Positions 15,812 through 25,078 of a stretch of DNA of 40,197 bases are shown here, in pieces (the first letter of the stretch is position 1; each line of letters begins with the position of its first letter). The DNA comes from Rhodospirillaceae bacterium (lineage in GTDB: Bacteria; Pseudomonadota; Alphaproteobacteria; UBA8366; GCA-2717185). Made by a program: the position numbers and the translations under genes. Under the pieces are notes generated by a model, which was given only the letters and a program-made list of their open reading frames with translations, did no database searches and was not told the origin of the DNA. The stretch is from contig PBDC01000080.1 in the NCBI GenBank assembly GCA_002717185.1, forward strand, positions 1 through 40,197. The letters run 5' to 3'.

Positions 15812-17530
15812 GTGCGGAATGTGAAGAATTATCAAGACGGTGGCGAAGCCATTTTGGAGGCATTCCGCCGATTGAACGCGGATTATGTGATTTCCTCTCC
15901 AGGCTCTGAATGGGCGCCCTTCTGGGAGGCGCTCGCGCGGCAAAAACACGATGCCGCCGATGGCCCGGCCTATATGGATTGTGGCCATGAAAGCATCGCC
16001 GTTAACATGGCGACCGCCTACACCAAGATCACGGGGCGAATGCAGATCGTTCTGCTGCATGCTGGCGCAGGTATGATGCAGGGTTCTATGGCGTTGGATG
16101 CAGCGGGCGCGATGGAGACACCGCTTGTTATTATGTCGGGCGAGGTGCTGGGCTACGGCGAGGGAGAGGTCGACCCTGGCTCGCAATGGTATCGCAACCT
16201 GAGCGTCGCGGGTGGGACGCAGCGGCTTATCGAGCCGATGGTCAAATGGTCCCAGCAGGTGGCATCCATCGATACCTTGCACGAGACGATTGTTCGCGCA
16301 GGCGAGATGGCGCAACGCACGCCGAAAGGACCGGTTTATCTATGTGTACCCATGGAGACCATGTTGGAAGCCTGGGTCAAACCGGAATCACCGCGGCCTG
16401 TGCCGGTGGCGCCGAAATTGCAACCCTTCCCGGAAGACATAGAGAGAGTGGCCAATGCGATCGCTGGTGCTGCATGTCCGGTTATATCGGTTGAGAATAT
16501 CGGGCCAAGCCAAGAGGCTTTCGATGCTTTGGTGGAACTAGCGGAGCTGGCAGCGATCCCGGTTGTGGAGGGGCAGGGGGCTTTTTTCGGTAACTTCCCT
16601 AAATCGCACGATCTGTATCTGGGTCAGCGTATCGACCCGCTGCTGGCCGAGCTGGACCTTGCCTTATTGGTTGAGAGCCGCGCACCTTGGTACCCTCCGA
16701 GCAACACGCCGCCTGGTGCTCAGATAGTGTCGATCAGCGAGAACCCGCTGAAGGAACATATGGCCTACCAGGCCATGCATGCTGAAACCTATCTCGAAGG
16801 CGATGTTGCAGCGACTCTCCGTCTACTTTCGGCGGCGCTGCGCGCGCGTGGTCTCGATTTTGATGCGATAGTGCAAAGGCGGGCACGCTATCGTGCAGCC
16901 CACCAGGGTTGGCTGGATGGCCTTACGGCGTCTGAAAACGCCGCAGCGGCGGGTGCGACCATCACGCCGCCACTAGTGATGAAGGTCCTGCGCGACGTCG
17001 TGCCAAGAGAATGCTGCATCGTCGACGAGACTATCGTCCATCAAATGGAAATTCGAGAGCATCAGATGTGGGACGATCCGCTGACCTTTTACCGGGCCCC
17101 GAGTGGCCTTGGACAGGGGCTAGGCTATGCCCTTGGTGTGAAGCTGGCATTGCCGGAACGCACCGTCGTGCTGACTATTGGCGACGGTAGTTTTATGTAT
17201 AATCCTGTGGTCCCGGCTTTGGCGTTTTCAGCCGAGCACCGTCTGCCGCTGTTGATCCTCGTCTTCAACAACAGCCAATACGCAGTGATGAAGCATTTCC
17301 ACAAGCGCTTCTATCCGGACGGCACTGCCGTCACTAGCGACGACTATTACGGGGTCAACATCAAGGGCCCTGATTACGAGCAGGCGGCCGCGATGGTGGG
17401 CGGTTTTTGTCAGCGTGTCGAAGACCCAACGGACCTCCCGGCGGCGATCGAAGCGGCCTACGCGAGCCTTCAAAAAGGTAAGCTTGCGATCCTCAATTTG
17501 ATTATGCCAGGTGACGGCGGCGTCAAATAA
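15812..17530 (+). CDS. thiamine diphosphate-dependent enzyme, acetolactate synthase-like
   Basis: This 572-residue protein has the three-domain plan of the decarboxylase/acetolactate synthase superfamily. The N-terminal pyrimidine-binding domain holds DCGHESIAVNMATAYTKITG with the activating Glu. A central domain follows, and the C-terminal domain holds GDGSFMYNP...FNNSQYA near residues 457-487 for Mg-ThDP. The frame opens with GTG at 15812, and a second GTG at 15821 is equally possible; neither has a strong ribosome-binding site. It should act on a 2-oxo acid or an acyloin, but the exact family (acetolactate synthase, benzoylformate decarboxylase-like, other) is not clear. It ends the hyuA-led operon and converges on the enoyl-CoA hydratase gene. 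Confidence 0.87.
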   Translation: MRNVKNYQDGGEAILEAFRRLNADYVISSPGSEWAPFWEALARQKHDAADGPAYMDCGHESIAVNMATAYTKITGRMQIVLLHAGAGMMQGSMALDAAGAMETPLVIMSGEVLGYGEGEVDPGSQWYRNLSVAGGTQRLIEPMVKWSQQVASIDTLHETIVRAGEMAQRTPKGPVYLCVPMETMLEAWVKPESPRPVPVAPKLQPFPEDIERVANAIAGAACPVISVENIGPSQEAFDALVELAELAAIPVVEGQGAFFGNFPKSHDLYLGQRIDPLLAELDLALLVESRAPWYPPSNTPPGAQIVSISENPLKEHMAYQAMHAETYLEGDVAATLRLLSAALRARGLDFDAIVQRRARYRAAHQGWLDGLTASENAAAAGATITPPLVMKVLRDVVPRECCIVDETIVHQMEIREHQMWDDPLTFYRAPSGLGQGLGYALGVKLALPERTVVLTIGDGSFMYNPVVPALAFSAEHRLPLLILVFNNSQYAVMKHFHKRFYPDGTAVTSDDYYGVNIKGPDYEQAAAMVGGFCQRVEDPTDLPAAIEAAYASLQKGKLAILNLIMPGDGGVK

Positions 17531-17548
17531 TAGTCGATCCTTAGATTT

Positions 17549-18343
17549 CTAGTGCCCCTTAAAGACCGGGTCCCGTTTTTCGGTGAAGGCACGAGGGCCC
17601 TCCTTGGCGTCGTCGGTCTGGCCGACCACCCAGCGCATCGCGCCGCCAAACCGCATTCCCTGTTCGAAGCTTTCGTTCATCGCGGTGACCGCGACTTCCT
17701 TTACCGCTCGCACGGCCAGTGGTGCGTTGGCGGCGATCTTGCCCGCGATTTCCGTTGCCGTCGACATGAGTTCTTCGGGCGGTACGACGCGACTGACAAT
17801 ACCGGCGCGGAGCGCGGTCGCAGCGTCGATCCGGTCACCGGTTAGGATCAGCTCCATGGCGATCGATTGTGGGATGCTGCGCGCCAGGCGCTGCGGGCCG
17901 CCGCCGCCAGGGAAGAAGCCGCGGATGATTTCGGGCAGGCCGAACTGCGCTCCTGTCGAGCAAATTCGGATGTCGCAGATCAGCGACAGCTCCATGCCAC
18001 CGGCAAGGCAGTAGCCGTCGACCGCGGCGATCACCGGTTTCTCTATTTTCATCGTCGTCCAGCGGGTCGCCAAATCGGCTTCGATGACCGTCGCCGGCGC
18101 TTGGTCTTCGCGCCGTTTGCCGCCACCGGCTGCGCGTTCCTTAAGGTCTGCTCCAGCGCTGAAAACGCCGCCCGCGCCAGTGATTATGGCAACGCGGATG
18201 TCATTGTCCTGTCGCACCTTCTGCAGATATGCGGTCAGGTCCCGGCTCATCTCTTGGTTGATGGCATTGCGTTGGGCGGGCCGATTTAGTGTGATGACGG
18301 CCACGTGGTCTTTGACCTCGAACAACAATGAATCGCTACTCAC
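17549..18343 (-). CDS. enoyl-CoA hydratase/isomerase (crotonase) family
   Basis: This 264-residue crotonase-fold protein has both oxyanion-hole segments (FSAGADLKERAAGG and YCLAGGMELSLICD). Both acidic residues used by true hydratases are present: the Glu in GGMELS and the Glu in GLPEIIRGFFPGGGGPQRL. I start at GTG 18343 because GAGGAGAGG lies just before it; the ATG at 18358 is part of that ribosome-binding site. Probable reaction is hydration of an enoyl-CoA in an acyl-CoA degradation step. It is a single minus-strand gene between two plus-strand operons, divergent from the BVMO gene (95 bp). Confidence 0.9.
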   Translation of the reverse strand: MSSDSLLFEVKDHVAVITLNRPAQRNAINQEMSRDLTAYLQKVRQDNDIRVAIITGAGGVFSAGADLKERAAGGGKRREDQAPATVIEADLATRWTTMKIEKPVIAAVDGYCLAGGMELSLICDIRICSTGAQFGLPEIIRGFFPGGGGPQRLARSIPQSIAMELILTGDRIDAATALRAGIVSRVVPPEELMSTATEIAGKIAANAPLAVRAVKEVAVTAMNESFEQGMRFGGAMRWVVGQTDDAKEGPRAFTEKRDPVFKGH

Positions 18344-18438
18344 GCATCCTCTCCTCATTTAAGTTAGGCTGCCTGCCACCAGACTATCCAATCGCTTCCG
18401 GCGCTGTCTAACGGACAGAAGACTACTGACGAAAACGC

Positions 18439-20064
18439 ATGAAGACAGATAAAACAAAGACGACAGATGGATTTGATTACGACGTAATCGTAATCGGGGC
18501 CGGTATGTCCGGCCTATACCAGCTATACAAATTGCGTGAACTCGATCTGCGGGTCCGCGTGTTTGAGGCGGGAACTGGTGTCGGCGGCACTTGGTACTGG
18601 AACCGCTACCCGGGTGCCTGCTTCGATTCAGAAAGCTATTCCTATGGCTATTCCTTCAGTCAGGAACTGCTGGACGAATGGGACTGGACCGAGCATTTCG
18701 CTCCGCAGCCGGAAACAGAACGCTATCTAAACTATGTTGCTGACAAATTTGATTTACGCCGCGACATCCAATTTTCCGCTCGAGTTGCGTCGGCTATCTT
18801 TCAGGAGGACGACAATTGCTGGGAAATAGGGCTTGAGGATGGCAGCCGGAAACGGGCCAGGTTTCTAATCACCGCCGTTGGTCCGCTCTCCGCGCCAACC
18901 ATGCCAAGATTCGAGGGTATCGAGGATTTTCAAGGCGAGTCCTACCATACCGGCCTATGGCCGAAGACGCCGGTTGACTATGGCGGAAAGCAGGTTGCGG
19001 TGATCGGTACCGGCGCGACCGGCGTTCAGACAATTCAGGAGGTGGCCAAGACGGTCGGACACCTGACTGTTTTCCAGCGCCGCCCGAATTGGTGCAAGCC
19101 GCTGCGCAACAAAAAAATCTCGAAGGGCGAGATGGATGAGATCCGCAAGGATTACCCCAACATCTTCAGACGCTGTCAAGAATCAACGTCCTGCTTCCTT
19201 CATTCTCCCGATCCGCGCAAGGCGATGGAGTTGTCCGATGCGGAGCGAGAGGCCTTCTGGGAGCAGCAATATGGCGAGCCGGGTTTTTCCATGTGGGTTG
19301 GTAATTTCAGCGACATCTTGATGGATCGCGAGGCCAATCGGCTTGTCTCTGACTTCGTCGCGCGCAAGATCCGCAAGCGGGTGAACGATCCGGAAACGGC
19401 TGAATTATTGATCCCGTCCGATCATGGCTTCGGGACGCGTCGCGTGCCACAGGAAACTTTCTACTACGAGGCCTACAATCAGCCGAATGTGGATCTGGTC
19501 AGTATCCTGAAGACGCCTATTGAGCGGATTACGCCGATCGGGATACAGACCAGCGAGCGGCATTTCGAGTTCGACATTATCATCTACGCGACAGGGTTCG
19601 ACGCGATTACCGGAAGCTTTGACCGTATCGACATCCGGGGCGTTGGCGGTAAGCGGCTGAAAGAGAAATGGCAGGGGGCTCTAGAAACCTATCTTGGCGT
19701 GCAGGTCGCCGGCTTTCCGAATATGTTCATGCTGATGGGGCCGCACACGGCTCTCGGTAACATTCCGCGCAGCATTGAATACAACGTAGACTGGGTCACC
19801 GGCCTCATTGTCCATATGCGCGAGAATGGTTTGGTCCGCTCGGAGCCACCGCAGGAATCCGTGGATGCTTGGACCGATTACGTGATTGAGACGAGTGAAG
19901 GTCTTCTGACTAACGAAATCGATTCCTGGATGACCGGAATAAACTGGAATGTTGAGGGTAAACAGAAACGCATCGTTGCCCGTTTTGCTGGCAGCGCGCC
20001 CTACTACCGTTCGCGCTGCGACGAGGTCGCGGCAGCTGGTTACAAGGAACTGATGTTTAGTTAG
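18439..20064 (+). CDS. type I Baeyer-Villiger monooxygenase (flavin monooxygenase)
   Basis: This 541-residue protein has both Rossmann motifs, GAGMSG (residues 20-25, FAD) and GTGATG (about 190, NADPH). Between them lies the BVMO fingerprint FQGESYHTGLWP (about 164-175), which fits FxGxxxHxxxWP. GGTWYWNRYPGACFDSESY is also typical of cyclohexanone monooxygenase-like enzymes, as is the length. It should insert oxygen next to a ketone carbonyl to give an ester or lactone. The next gene, an alpha/beta hydrolase 14 bp on, is the logical partner to open that ester. Substrate cannot be told. Confidence 0.93.
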   Translation: MKTDKTKTTDGFDYDVIVIGAGMSGLYQLYKLRELDLRVRVFEAGTGVGGTWYWNRYPGACFDSESYSYGYSFSQELLDEWDWTEHFAPQPETERYLNYVADKFDLRRDIQFSARVASAIFQEDDNCWEIGLEDGSRKRARFLITAVGPLSAPTMPRFEGIEDFQGESYHTGLWPKTPVDYGGKQVAVIGTGATGVQTIQEVAKTVGHLTVFQRRPNWCKPLRNKKISKGEMDEIRKDYPNIFRRCQESTSCFLHSPDPRKAMELSDAEREAFWEQQYGEPGFSMWVGNFSDILMDREANRLVSDFVARKIRKRVNDPETAELLIPSDHGFGTRRVPQETFYYEAYNQPNVDLVSILKTPIERITPIGIQTSERHFEFDIIIYATGFDAITGSFDRIDIRGVGGKRLKEKWQGALETYLGVQVAGFPNMFMLMGPHTALGNIPRSIEYNVDWVTGLIVHMRENGLVRSEPPQESVDAWTDYVIETSEGLLTNEIDSWMTGINWNVEGKQKRIVARFAGSAPYYRSRCDEVAAAGYKELMFS

Positions 20065-20078
20065 GGGAGCGTACAGTG

Positions 20079-20879
20079 ATGCCGCATATCACCGTGAATG
20101 GTATCGATCACCACTATCGTATCGAAGGGCCCGAGGGTGTACCGGTCCTGACCTTGGCGCACGCGCAAGGATTCACACTTGATAGTTGGGCGGCTCAGAT
20201 TGACCATTTCGCCGGCCGGTGCCGGGTGCTCGCCTTGGATCTACGCGGCCATGGTGGCACAGCGATGGCCGGGGCTGCCTACCAAATCGAGGACCTGGCA
20301 GCAGATATCGTTGCACTGCTTAACGTGCTTGGCATCGAACGGACCCATTATGTGGGGGCGTCGCTCGGCGGTATGGCCGGTTTCGCCCTTGCGCTCGATC
20401 ATGCGGACCGGTTGCGCAGCGTCACCTTCGTCACCACTCAGGGTATCCTGCCGCAGGCTAGCATCGACGGGCAGCGCACTACGACTGAAGTGATGCGTCG
20501 CGACGGCGCCGAGGCGCGAGTGGATGCGATCCTCGAGCGCTATCTGCGCGATGGATACCGCGAGAATTGCCCAGACAGCTATGCTGAGCTTCGACGGCAG
20601 TTCCTGGACGTGCCGGTCGAGGACTATGCTGAGGCGGGTGCGGCTATCTTCGCGATGGATTTTGACGGCCGCATCGGTGCGATCAATCTACCGACTATGG
20701 TAATCGCTGGTGAGCATGACATTGCGACGACCCCAGACCGCATGGCTCTCTACCGCGACGGAATTCCCGGTGCGCGTATGGATATTGTGAAGAACGCTGG
20801 TCATATGCCCTATGTCGAGGAAGCCGACGCCTTCAACGCCGTTCTAGCGGGGTTTCTCGATTTGCAGCCGAAAGACTAG
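20079..20879 (+). CDS. alpha/beta hydrolase (enol-lactonase/esterase-like)
   Basis: This 266-residue alpha/beta hydrolase has the nucleophile elbow GASLGG (Ser about 94), the acid in AGEHDIATTPD and the histidine in NAGHMPYVEEADAF. DLRGHGGTA fits the strand before the cap. The start is ATG 20079, with GGGGAGC upstream; GTG 20076 is an in-frame alternative. The protein resembles 3-oxoadipate enol-lactonases, but position directly behind the BVMO gene suggests it hydrolyses the Baeyer-Villiger ester or lactone. A cupin gene follows on the same strand. Confidence 0.88.
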   Translation: MPHITVNGIDHHYRIEGPEGVPVLTLAHAQGFTLDSWAAQIDHFAGRCRVLALDLRGHGGTAMAGAAYQIEDLAADIVALLNVLGIERTHYVGASLGGMAGFALALDHADRLRSVTFVTTQGILPQASIDGQRTTTEVMRRDGAEARVDAILERYLRDGYRENCPDSYAELRRQFLDVPVEDYAEAGAAIFAMDFDGRIGAINLPTMVIAGEHDIATTPDRMALYRDGIPGARMDIVKNAGHMPYVEEADAFNAVLAGFLDLQPKD

Positions 20880-20919
20880 GCTGGCGCAACTTATCTGATC
20901 GTTAATGAGGGAGCGTTTT

Positions 20920-21432
20920 ATGCCTGACCCCATAGAAACCCGCTATTCTCCCCTCGTGCCCCCCGATATGCAGGACGAGATCTTCTGGAAGGACGCGCGC
21001 GAGCCGGAAGATGAGCGGTTGTGGATCCCGAGCGGGCCCGGGCGCTGGTCGCGGCCCCTTTGCTACAATGTCAGCCAGGGCTATTGGGTGCATCTCACCA
21101 AGGTGACCAAGGCCGGTGTAGTCTCTCGACACCGACATCCGGCGCCGGTGCATGGCTTCGTGTTAGAAGGCCGCTGGCGTTATCTCGAACGCGATTGGGT
21201 CGCGACGGCGGGCAGCTACCTTTACGAACCGCCGGGCGACGTGCATACCCTTGTGGTCGATGAGGGCGATACTATGGTCACTCTGTTCCACAATTCCGGC
21301 GCACTGCTTTTCTGTGACGAGGAAGGCACTACGACGGGCACTACGGACGTATTTGATCGGGTCGCCGCTGCGCGAAAACATTTCGAAGCAGTGGGTTTGG
21401 GGTCGGACTACGTGAAGCAGTTCATCCGTTAA
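20920..21432 (+). CDS. cupin dioxygenase-like protein (2,4'-dihydroxyacetophenone dioxygenase family)
   Basis: This 170-residue cupin has VSRHRHPAPVHGFVLEGRW (two or three His plus Glu-type metal ligands in cupin motif 1) and PPGDVHTLV (His of motif 2). Size and sequence resemble the 2,4'-dihydroxyacetophenone dioxygenase group, which cleaves a C-C bond beside a ketone. The start at 20920 is chosen because AGGGAGC precedes it; an ATG at 20905 lies at the ribosome-binding site. As the third gene after a BVMO and a hydrolase, it may act on an aryl or hydroxy-ketone, which is inference. Confidence 0.78.
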   Translation: MPDPIETRYSPLVPPDMQDEIFWKDAREPEDERLWIPSGPGRWSRPLCYNVSQGYWVHLTKVTKAGVVSRHRHPAPVHGFVLEGRWRYLERDWVATAGSYLYEPPGDVHTLVVDEGDTMVTLFHNSGALLFCDEEGTTTGTTDVFDRVAAARKHFEAVGLGSDYVKQFIR

Positions 21433-22002
21433 TTGTGGACGATCGGTTTGTCACAAGGATGACTAGATCTCGGGTCTGGTCTTTTTCCGTGACGGTCGCA
21501 ATGGAGCCTGCCGCCGCTTATTGCTCGCCTCCAAAGGCGCTACGATAGTAATCAATCCTGCCAGCGCTGGCTAAGCCACTGCTCAGGTTTCTGCGATCCG
21601 ACGCCTAAGAAGATGCTTTGCACAATTTTTAATGAATACGAATTTGCTCTCGCGCTGGTTCAACCGGCTGAGTTGGGGGCAGGATAACGCTTATATTTAA
21701 ACAATAATTTCTAGTCATTTTAGGCGGACGCCTCAATCAAGGTGCTGTCGGGACGACTGGTTTAGCTTAGGCAAAACTGGCTCGCGTTGGCATATGGCGA
21801 TTTATTTAGGTCACGAAGATCGTGATCTTCACAATCTTGGCCAACCTCTCGGCGTCGTTGGAAAGCTGTTGCAGGTGGTAAAGAATGTACCCTGACTGTT
21901 TCGGTTTGTTGCCGAGCCCTAATCGAGGGATAAAACACCAAACCATTGAATTTGATGCATGGAACATCGGGTAGCGATTTTCTGAAGGATTATGGCGGTG
22001 CT
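21433..22002. other. 570-bp gap between convergent operons, no recognised gene
   Basis: Convergent ends of the BVMO operon and the iron-ADH operon flank this stretch. I translated it in both directions and recognise nothing. A short palindrome GAAGATC-GT-GATCTTC lies at 21815-21830, without a T-run, so I do not call it a terminator. The length is unusual for this gene-dense window and may hold decayed sequence. Confidence 0.5.
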
Positions 22003-23172
22003 TTAATACGCCAGCTGCAAGATCTCCATCACCTGCTCGGGTGTGCGAATTTTGCGAGGATTGGAGAAGGTCCAGTCGTCGAGCATGCAGTTTTCAGCCA
22101 GTCGCGGCAGATCGATTTCCTTGACACTAGTTTCGCGGATGCGGCGGGGCATGCCGAGGTTGCGGATGAATTCGTCGAGAACCTGCGACAGGGGCGTGCC
22201 GGTCTGTCCCATCGCCGCGGCAATATCCTTCTGCCGACCTCCGTTGACTGAAGCATTCCAGTCCAGGACGTAGGGCAGCATGATGCAGGATGTGTGACCG
22301 TGTGGTACGCCAGCGCTTCCGCCAAGGATATGCCCGATGGCGTGGCTGGCACCGAGCCGGGCTCCTGTTATGACCCCAGTCATCGACATCCAGGCGCCCA
22401 TTAAGCAATTAAGGCGTGCTTCCAGGTCACCCGGGTCGGTCTTCACTCGCGGTAGACCTTCGCCAAGTAATTTGAGCGCCTGCAGACAGGCGCCATCTGT
22501 ATAGTGATTGGAGTCGATTGAGAGATAGGTCTCGACTGCGTGGTCAACCGCGCGGATGCCGGTAGATAGGAAAAGCCAATCTGGCGTTGGCACGGTTATC
22601 GCCGGATCAAGTATCACTGACACGGGAATGATCCCAGGATGCATAAAACTCTGCTTTAGGCGTAGCTCGGAGTTCGTGATGCCAGCACGGGCGTTGAATT
22701 CGCCTGCGGATAAGGTGGTGGGCACGACGATTTGGCGCACATCTGGCGCGGCATACTCAGGAAAATGCCGTTTGCCGCTCTCGTCGACCACGGTACGAAA
22801 TGCCTCCATCCCATCGATTTCTGTAATTCCGTGCTTCAGGCAGATAGTCACCGCTTTGCCGCCATCGGTCGTGGACCCGCCGCCGATGCTGATTAGCAAA
22901 TCGGCGTTCGCATCGCGTGCCGCGTTGGCGCAGGCCACCACCGCTTCGCGCGGACTGTGCGCTGGCATGTCGTCATGGGTGCCGCAATAAAGATTGCCCA
23001 ACTTTTGTCGAACCTTTTCGACTTCATCGGTTTCACGGTTCAAGGTACCGCTGGCCAGCAGAAATACGCTGTTAGCACCCCGGCGTTCGGCTTCCGACTT
23101 GACCGCCTCGGCGGCGGACTTGCCAAAGATCACTTTCTCCATCCGCGTGAAATTGATCTGGCCTTGCTGCAT
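22003..23172 (-). CDS. iron-type alcohol dehydrogenase, maleylacetate reductase-like
   Basis: This 389-residue group III (iron-type) dehydrogenase has ISIGGGSTTDGGKAV for NAD(P). Metal-site segments are GIRAVDHAVETYLS and SHAIGHILGGSAGVPHGHTSCIMLP. The pattern PAHSPREAVVACANAARDA is reminiscent of maleylacetate reductases, which reduce maleylacetate to 3-oxoadipate at the end of hydroquinone and hydroxyquinol pathways. General Fe-ADHs share most motifs, so I do not give a symbol. It is the last gene of a minus-strand trio, 21 bp after the quinone-oxidoreductase-like gene. Confidence 0.85.
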   Translation of the reverse strand: MQQGQINFTRMEKVIFGKSAAEAVKSEAERRGANSVFLLASGTLNRETDEVEKVRQKLGNLYCGTHDDMPAHSPREAVVACANAARDANADLLISIGGGSTTDGGKAVTICLKHGITEIDGMEAFRTVVDESGKRHFPEYAAPDVRQIVVPTTLSAGEFNARAGITNSELRLKQSFMHPGIIPVSVILDPAITVPTPDWLFLSTGIRAVDHAVETYLSIDSNHYTDGACLQALKLLGEGLPRVKTDPGDLEARLNCLMGAWMSMTGVITGARLGASHAIGHILGGSAGVPHGHTSCIMLPYVLDWNASVNGGRQKDIAAAMGQTGTPLSQVLDEFIRNLGMPRRIRETSVKEIDLPRLAENCMLDDWTFSNPRKIRTPEQVMEILQLAY

Positions 23173-23193
23173 GAATGTGTCTCCGCGATAGGA

Positions 23194-24132
23194 TTAGAAG
23201 GTAATGACGAGACGGCCACGAGTGCCGCCCGCTTCTAGTCTGCGATGGGTTTCGCTTGCCTTTTCCGGTGGGTAGGTGTCGGCCACACGAAGGCTCAGCG
23301 TACCGTCCTCCACCTGTTGCCGCAGACGGTCGAGCTTTTCGTATTCTCCATCATATTGCCTGACCCAGGTGGGCATAAAGCGGATGCCTCGTTCTGGTTT
23401 GCCCTCGAAACCACGTACTGCGGTAAAGCCACCACCGTCTCGAACTGCGGCGACAACTTTTTCGTTGAGGACTGCCCCGTCGGCTAGCCCATCTACGCCT
23501 TCTGGAAACTTTTCGCGAAACCGGTCGGCCACATCGTCCCCGCGCGGCACGATGGTGTCCGCTCCGAAGGAGGCGACGAGAGCCCAGTCGCTGTCAGCAG
23601 CGTCGGCGATTACGGTCAATCCCTCTGCCTTCGCGAGCTGGATGACGTAGCCGCCATAGGTGCCGGCCGATCCGGTGACTGCCAAGACCTGACCCGGCTG
23701 TAACGCCAGCCGATCGAGAGACTGACGCGCCGTCAGACCATTCATGGGTAGAGTGCAGGCTGTGACATGGGTGGTCCCGTTTGGCGCGGCGACGACTGCC
23801 CGTTGATCCAGGACGATCTGCTCGCGGTATGCGCCATGGCTGCCTTGTGGCACTACCATCGCTATCACTGCATCGCCGACTTTGATACCGGTCGTCACGT
23901 CGTCGCCGACTTGGTCGACGACCCCTGCCGCATCCATACCGGGTACGTAGGGCGGTGGATCGATTTTTTGCTGCTCGGCTCGGGACCCATTGCGCGCCAT
24001 CGTATCTGTTGGGTTGACCGCCGCTGCATGGATGCGGAGTCGCACTTGACCTGAGCCAGCTTGAACTTCTGGCACATTCACGACCTTGAGGACTTCTGGT
24101 CCTCCATACTTCATTAGACCAACAGCACGCAT
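23194..24132 (-). CDS. zinc-free MDR family NADPH:quinone oxidoreductase-like protein
   Basis: This 312-residue medium-chain dehydrogenase/reductase begins MRAVGLMKYGGPEVLKVVNV, the usual start of quinone oxidoreductases. PGMDAAGVVDQVGDDVTTGIKVGD follows, then the Rossmann GSAGTYGGYVIQLA and a C-terminal RGRLVITF. No structural-zinc cysteine cluster is visible, which fits the quinone oxidoreductase subgroup. It should reduce an enone, quinone or similar carbonyl with NADPH. GGGGG precedes the start. It is the middle gene of the tauD-like/MDR/Fe-ADH trio (gaps 11 and 21 bp). Confidence 0.88.
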   Translation of the reverse strand: MRAVGLMKYGGPEVLKVVNVPEVQAGSGQVRLRIHAAAVNPTDTMARNGSRAEQQKIDPPPYVPGMDAAGVVDQVGDDVTTGIKVGDAVIAMVVPQGSHGAYREQIVLDQRAVVAAPNGTTHVTACTLPMNGLTARQSLDRLALQPGQVLAVTGSAGTYGGYVIQLAKAEGLTVIADAADSDWALVASFGADTIVPRGDDVADRFREKFPEGVDGLADGAVLNEKVVAAVRDGGGFTAVRGFEGKPERGIRFMPTWVRQYDGEYEKLDRLRQQVEDGTLSLRVADTYPPEKASETHRRLEAGGTRGRLVITF

Positions 24133-24143
24133 TTAATTCCCCC

Positions 24144-24995
24144 TTAGACTGGTTTTGTTCCGGCGCAGGTTGTCCGGTGCATGAGGCGGGCATGCCCGTG
24201 ATAGTCGTTTACTGCATAGTGCTGGGTACAACGATTATCCCAGACCACCAAACCGCGTTCGCCCCAGCGAACGCGGCAGGTGAGTTCTGGCCGTGTCGAT
24301 TGATTGCAGAGAAAACCGAGGATCGGTGCACTCTCGGTCTCCGTCATGCCTTCAAGCCGCACGGTGTAGACCGCGTTGACGTATAGCGCCTTGCGGCCTG
24401 TCTCAGGATGGGTGCGGACGATTGGATGGGCTACCTCTGCATCGGCCTCGGGACTTGGGTTGACAGGCATGCGGGTCAGGTTCGGGTTCGCTGTAAAGCG
24501 GCCGCCGGTTCCGTAGGAACGTCGGGCGCTGTGAATTGCTCGACGCCCTTCCAACATCGTCTTCATACCGTCGGAAAGCGTTTCGTAAGCGCTGTACATG
24601 TCGGCGTAAAGCGTGTCGCCACCGACTGCCGGCACGGTGTAGGCGTTCAGCAATGTAAGGCTCGGCGGAATTTCCTGGAAACTGAAGTCAGAGTGCCAGC
24701 GTCCACCAAAATTGATGCCGGTTTCATCGGCGTCCTTGCGTACTTCTATTATATTCGGGTTGTTTGGCATACAGGCCACAAAGGGTGTATCGCCAAAGGG
24801 GCCAAACTGTAAGGTAAATGCCTCCAACTGATCGTCATCGAGCGAAACATCGTCGAAATACAGCACCTGATGTTCGAGAAGCGCTTTATGAATTTCTCTG
24901 AATGCCTGATTAGTTAGGTTAGTCAGCTCGGCGCCAGAGATTTCCGCGCCAAGCGCGCCTGCCATCGGCTGCACCTCGATCGTTTCATAGGCCAT
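24144..24995 (-). CDS. TauD/TfdA family Fe(II)/2-oxoglutarate dioxygenase
   Basis: This 283-residue protein has the TauD iron triad: WHSDFSF gives His101 and Asp103, and CTQHYAVNDYHGHAR gives His259 and Arg270, the latter for 2-oxoglutarate. Positions are almost identical to TauD itself (His99, Asp101, His255, Arg266). LEHQVLYFDDVSL and NAYTVPAVGGDTLYADMY are further family blocks. Taurine, 2,4-D and other ether or sulfonate substrates are known in the family, and none can be chosen from sequence. It is first in a minus-strand trio and is divergent from the MBL gene (83 bp between starts). Confidence 0.9.
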   Translation of the reverse strand: MAYETIEVQPMAGALGAEISGAELTNLTNQAFREIHKALLEHQVLYFDDVSLDDDQLEAFTLQFGPFGDTPFVACMPNNPNIIEVRKDADETGINFGGRWHSDFSFQEIPPSLTLLNAYTVPAVGGDTLYADMYSAYETLSDGMKTMLEGRRAIHSARRSYGTGGRFTANPNLTRMPVNPSPEADAEVAHPIVRTHPETGRKALYVNAVYTVRLEGMTETESAPILGFLCNQSTRPELTCRVRWGERGLVVWDNRCTQHYAVNDYHGHARLMHRTTCAGTKPV

Positions 24996-25078
24996 GTTCT
25001 ATCCATTTGTTGACAGCCCATTGAACCAGCGCGGGACAGTGTGTTCAATGCCGCTATTCACCGTGAAGGGGGAATGAA

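Noticed and set aside
21812..21831. Palindrome TCACGAAGATCGTGATCTTC region as operator or terminator
   Set aside because: Short, alternative pairings exist, no T-run and no adjacent promoter; not enough to call.
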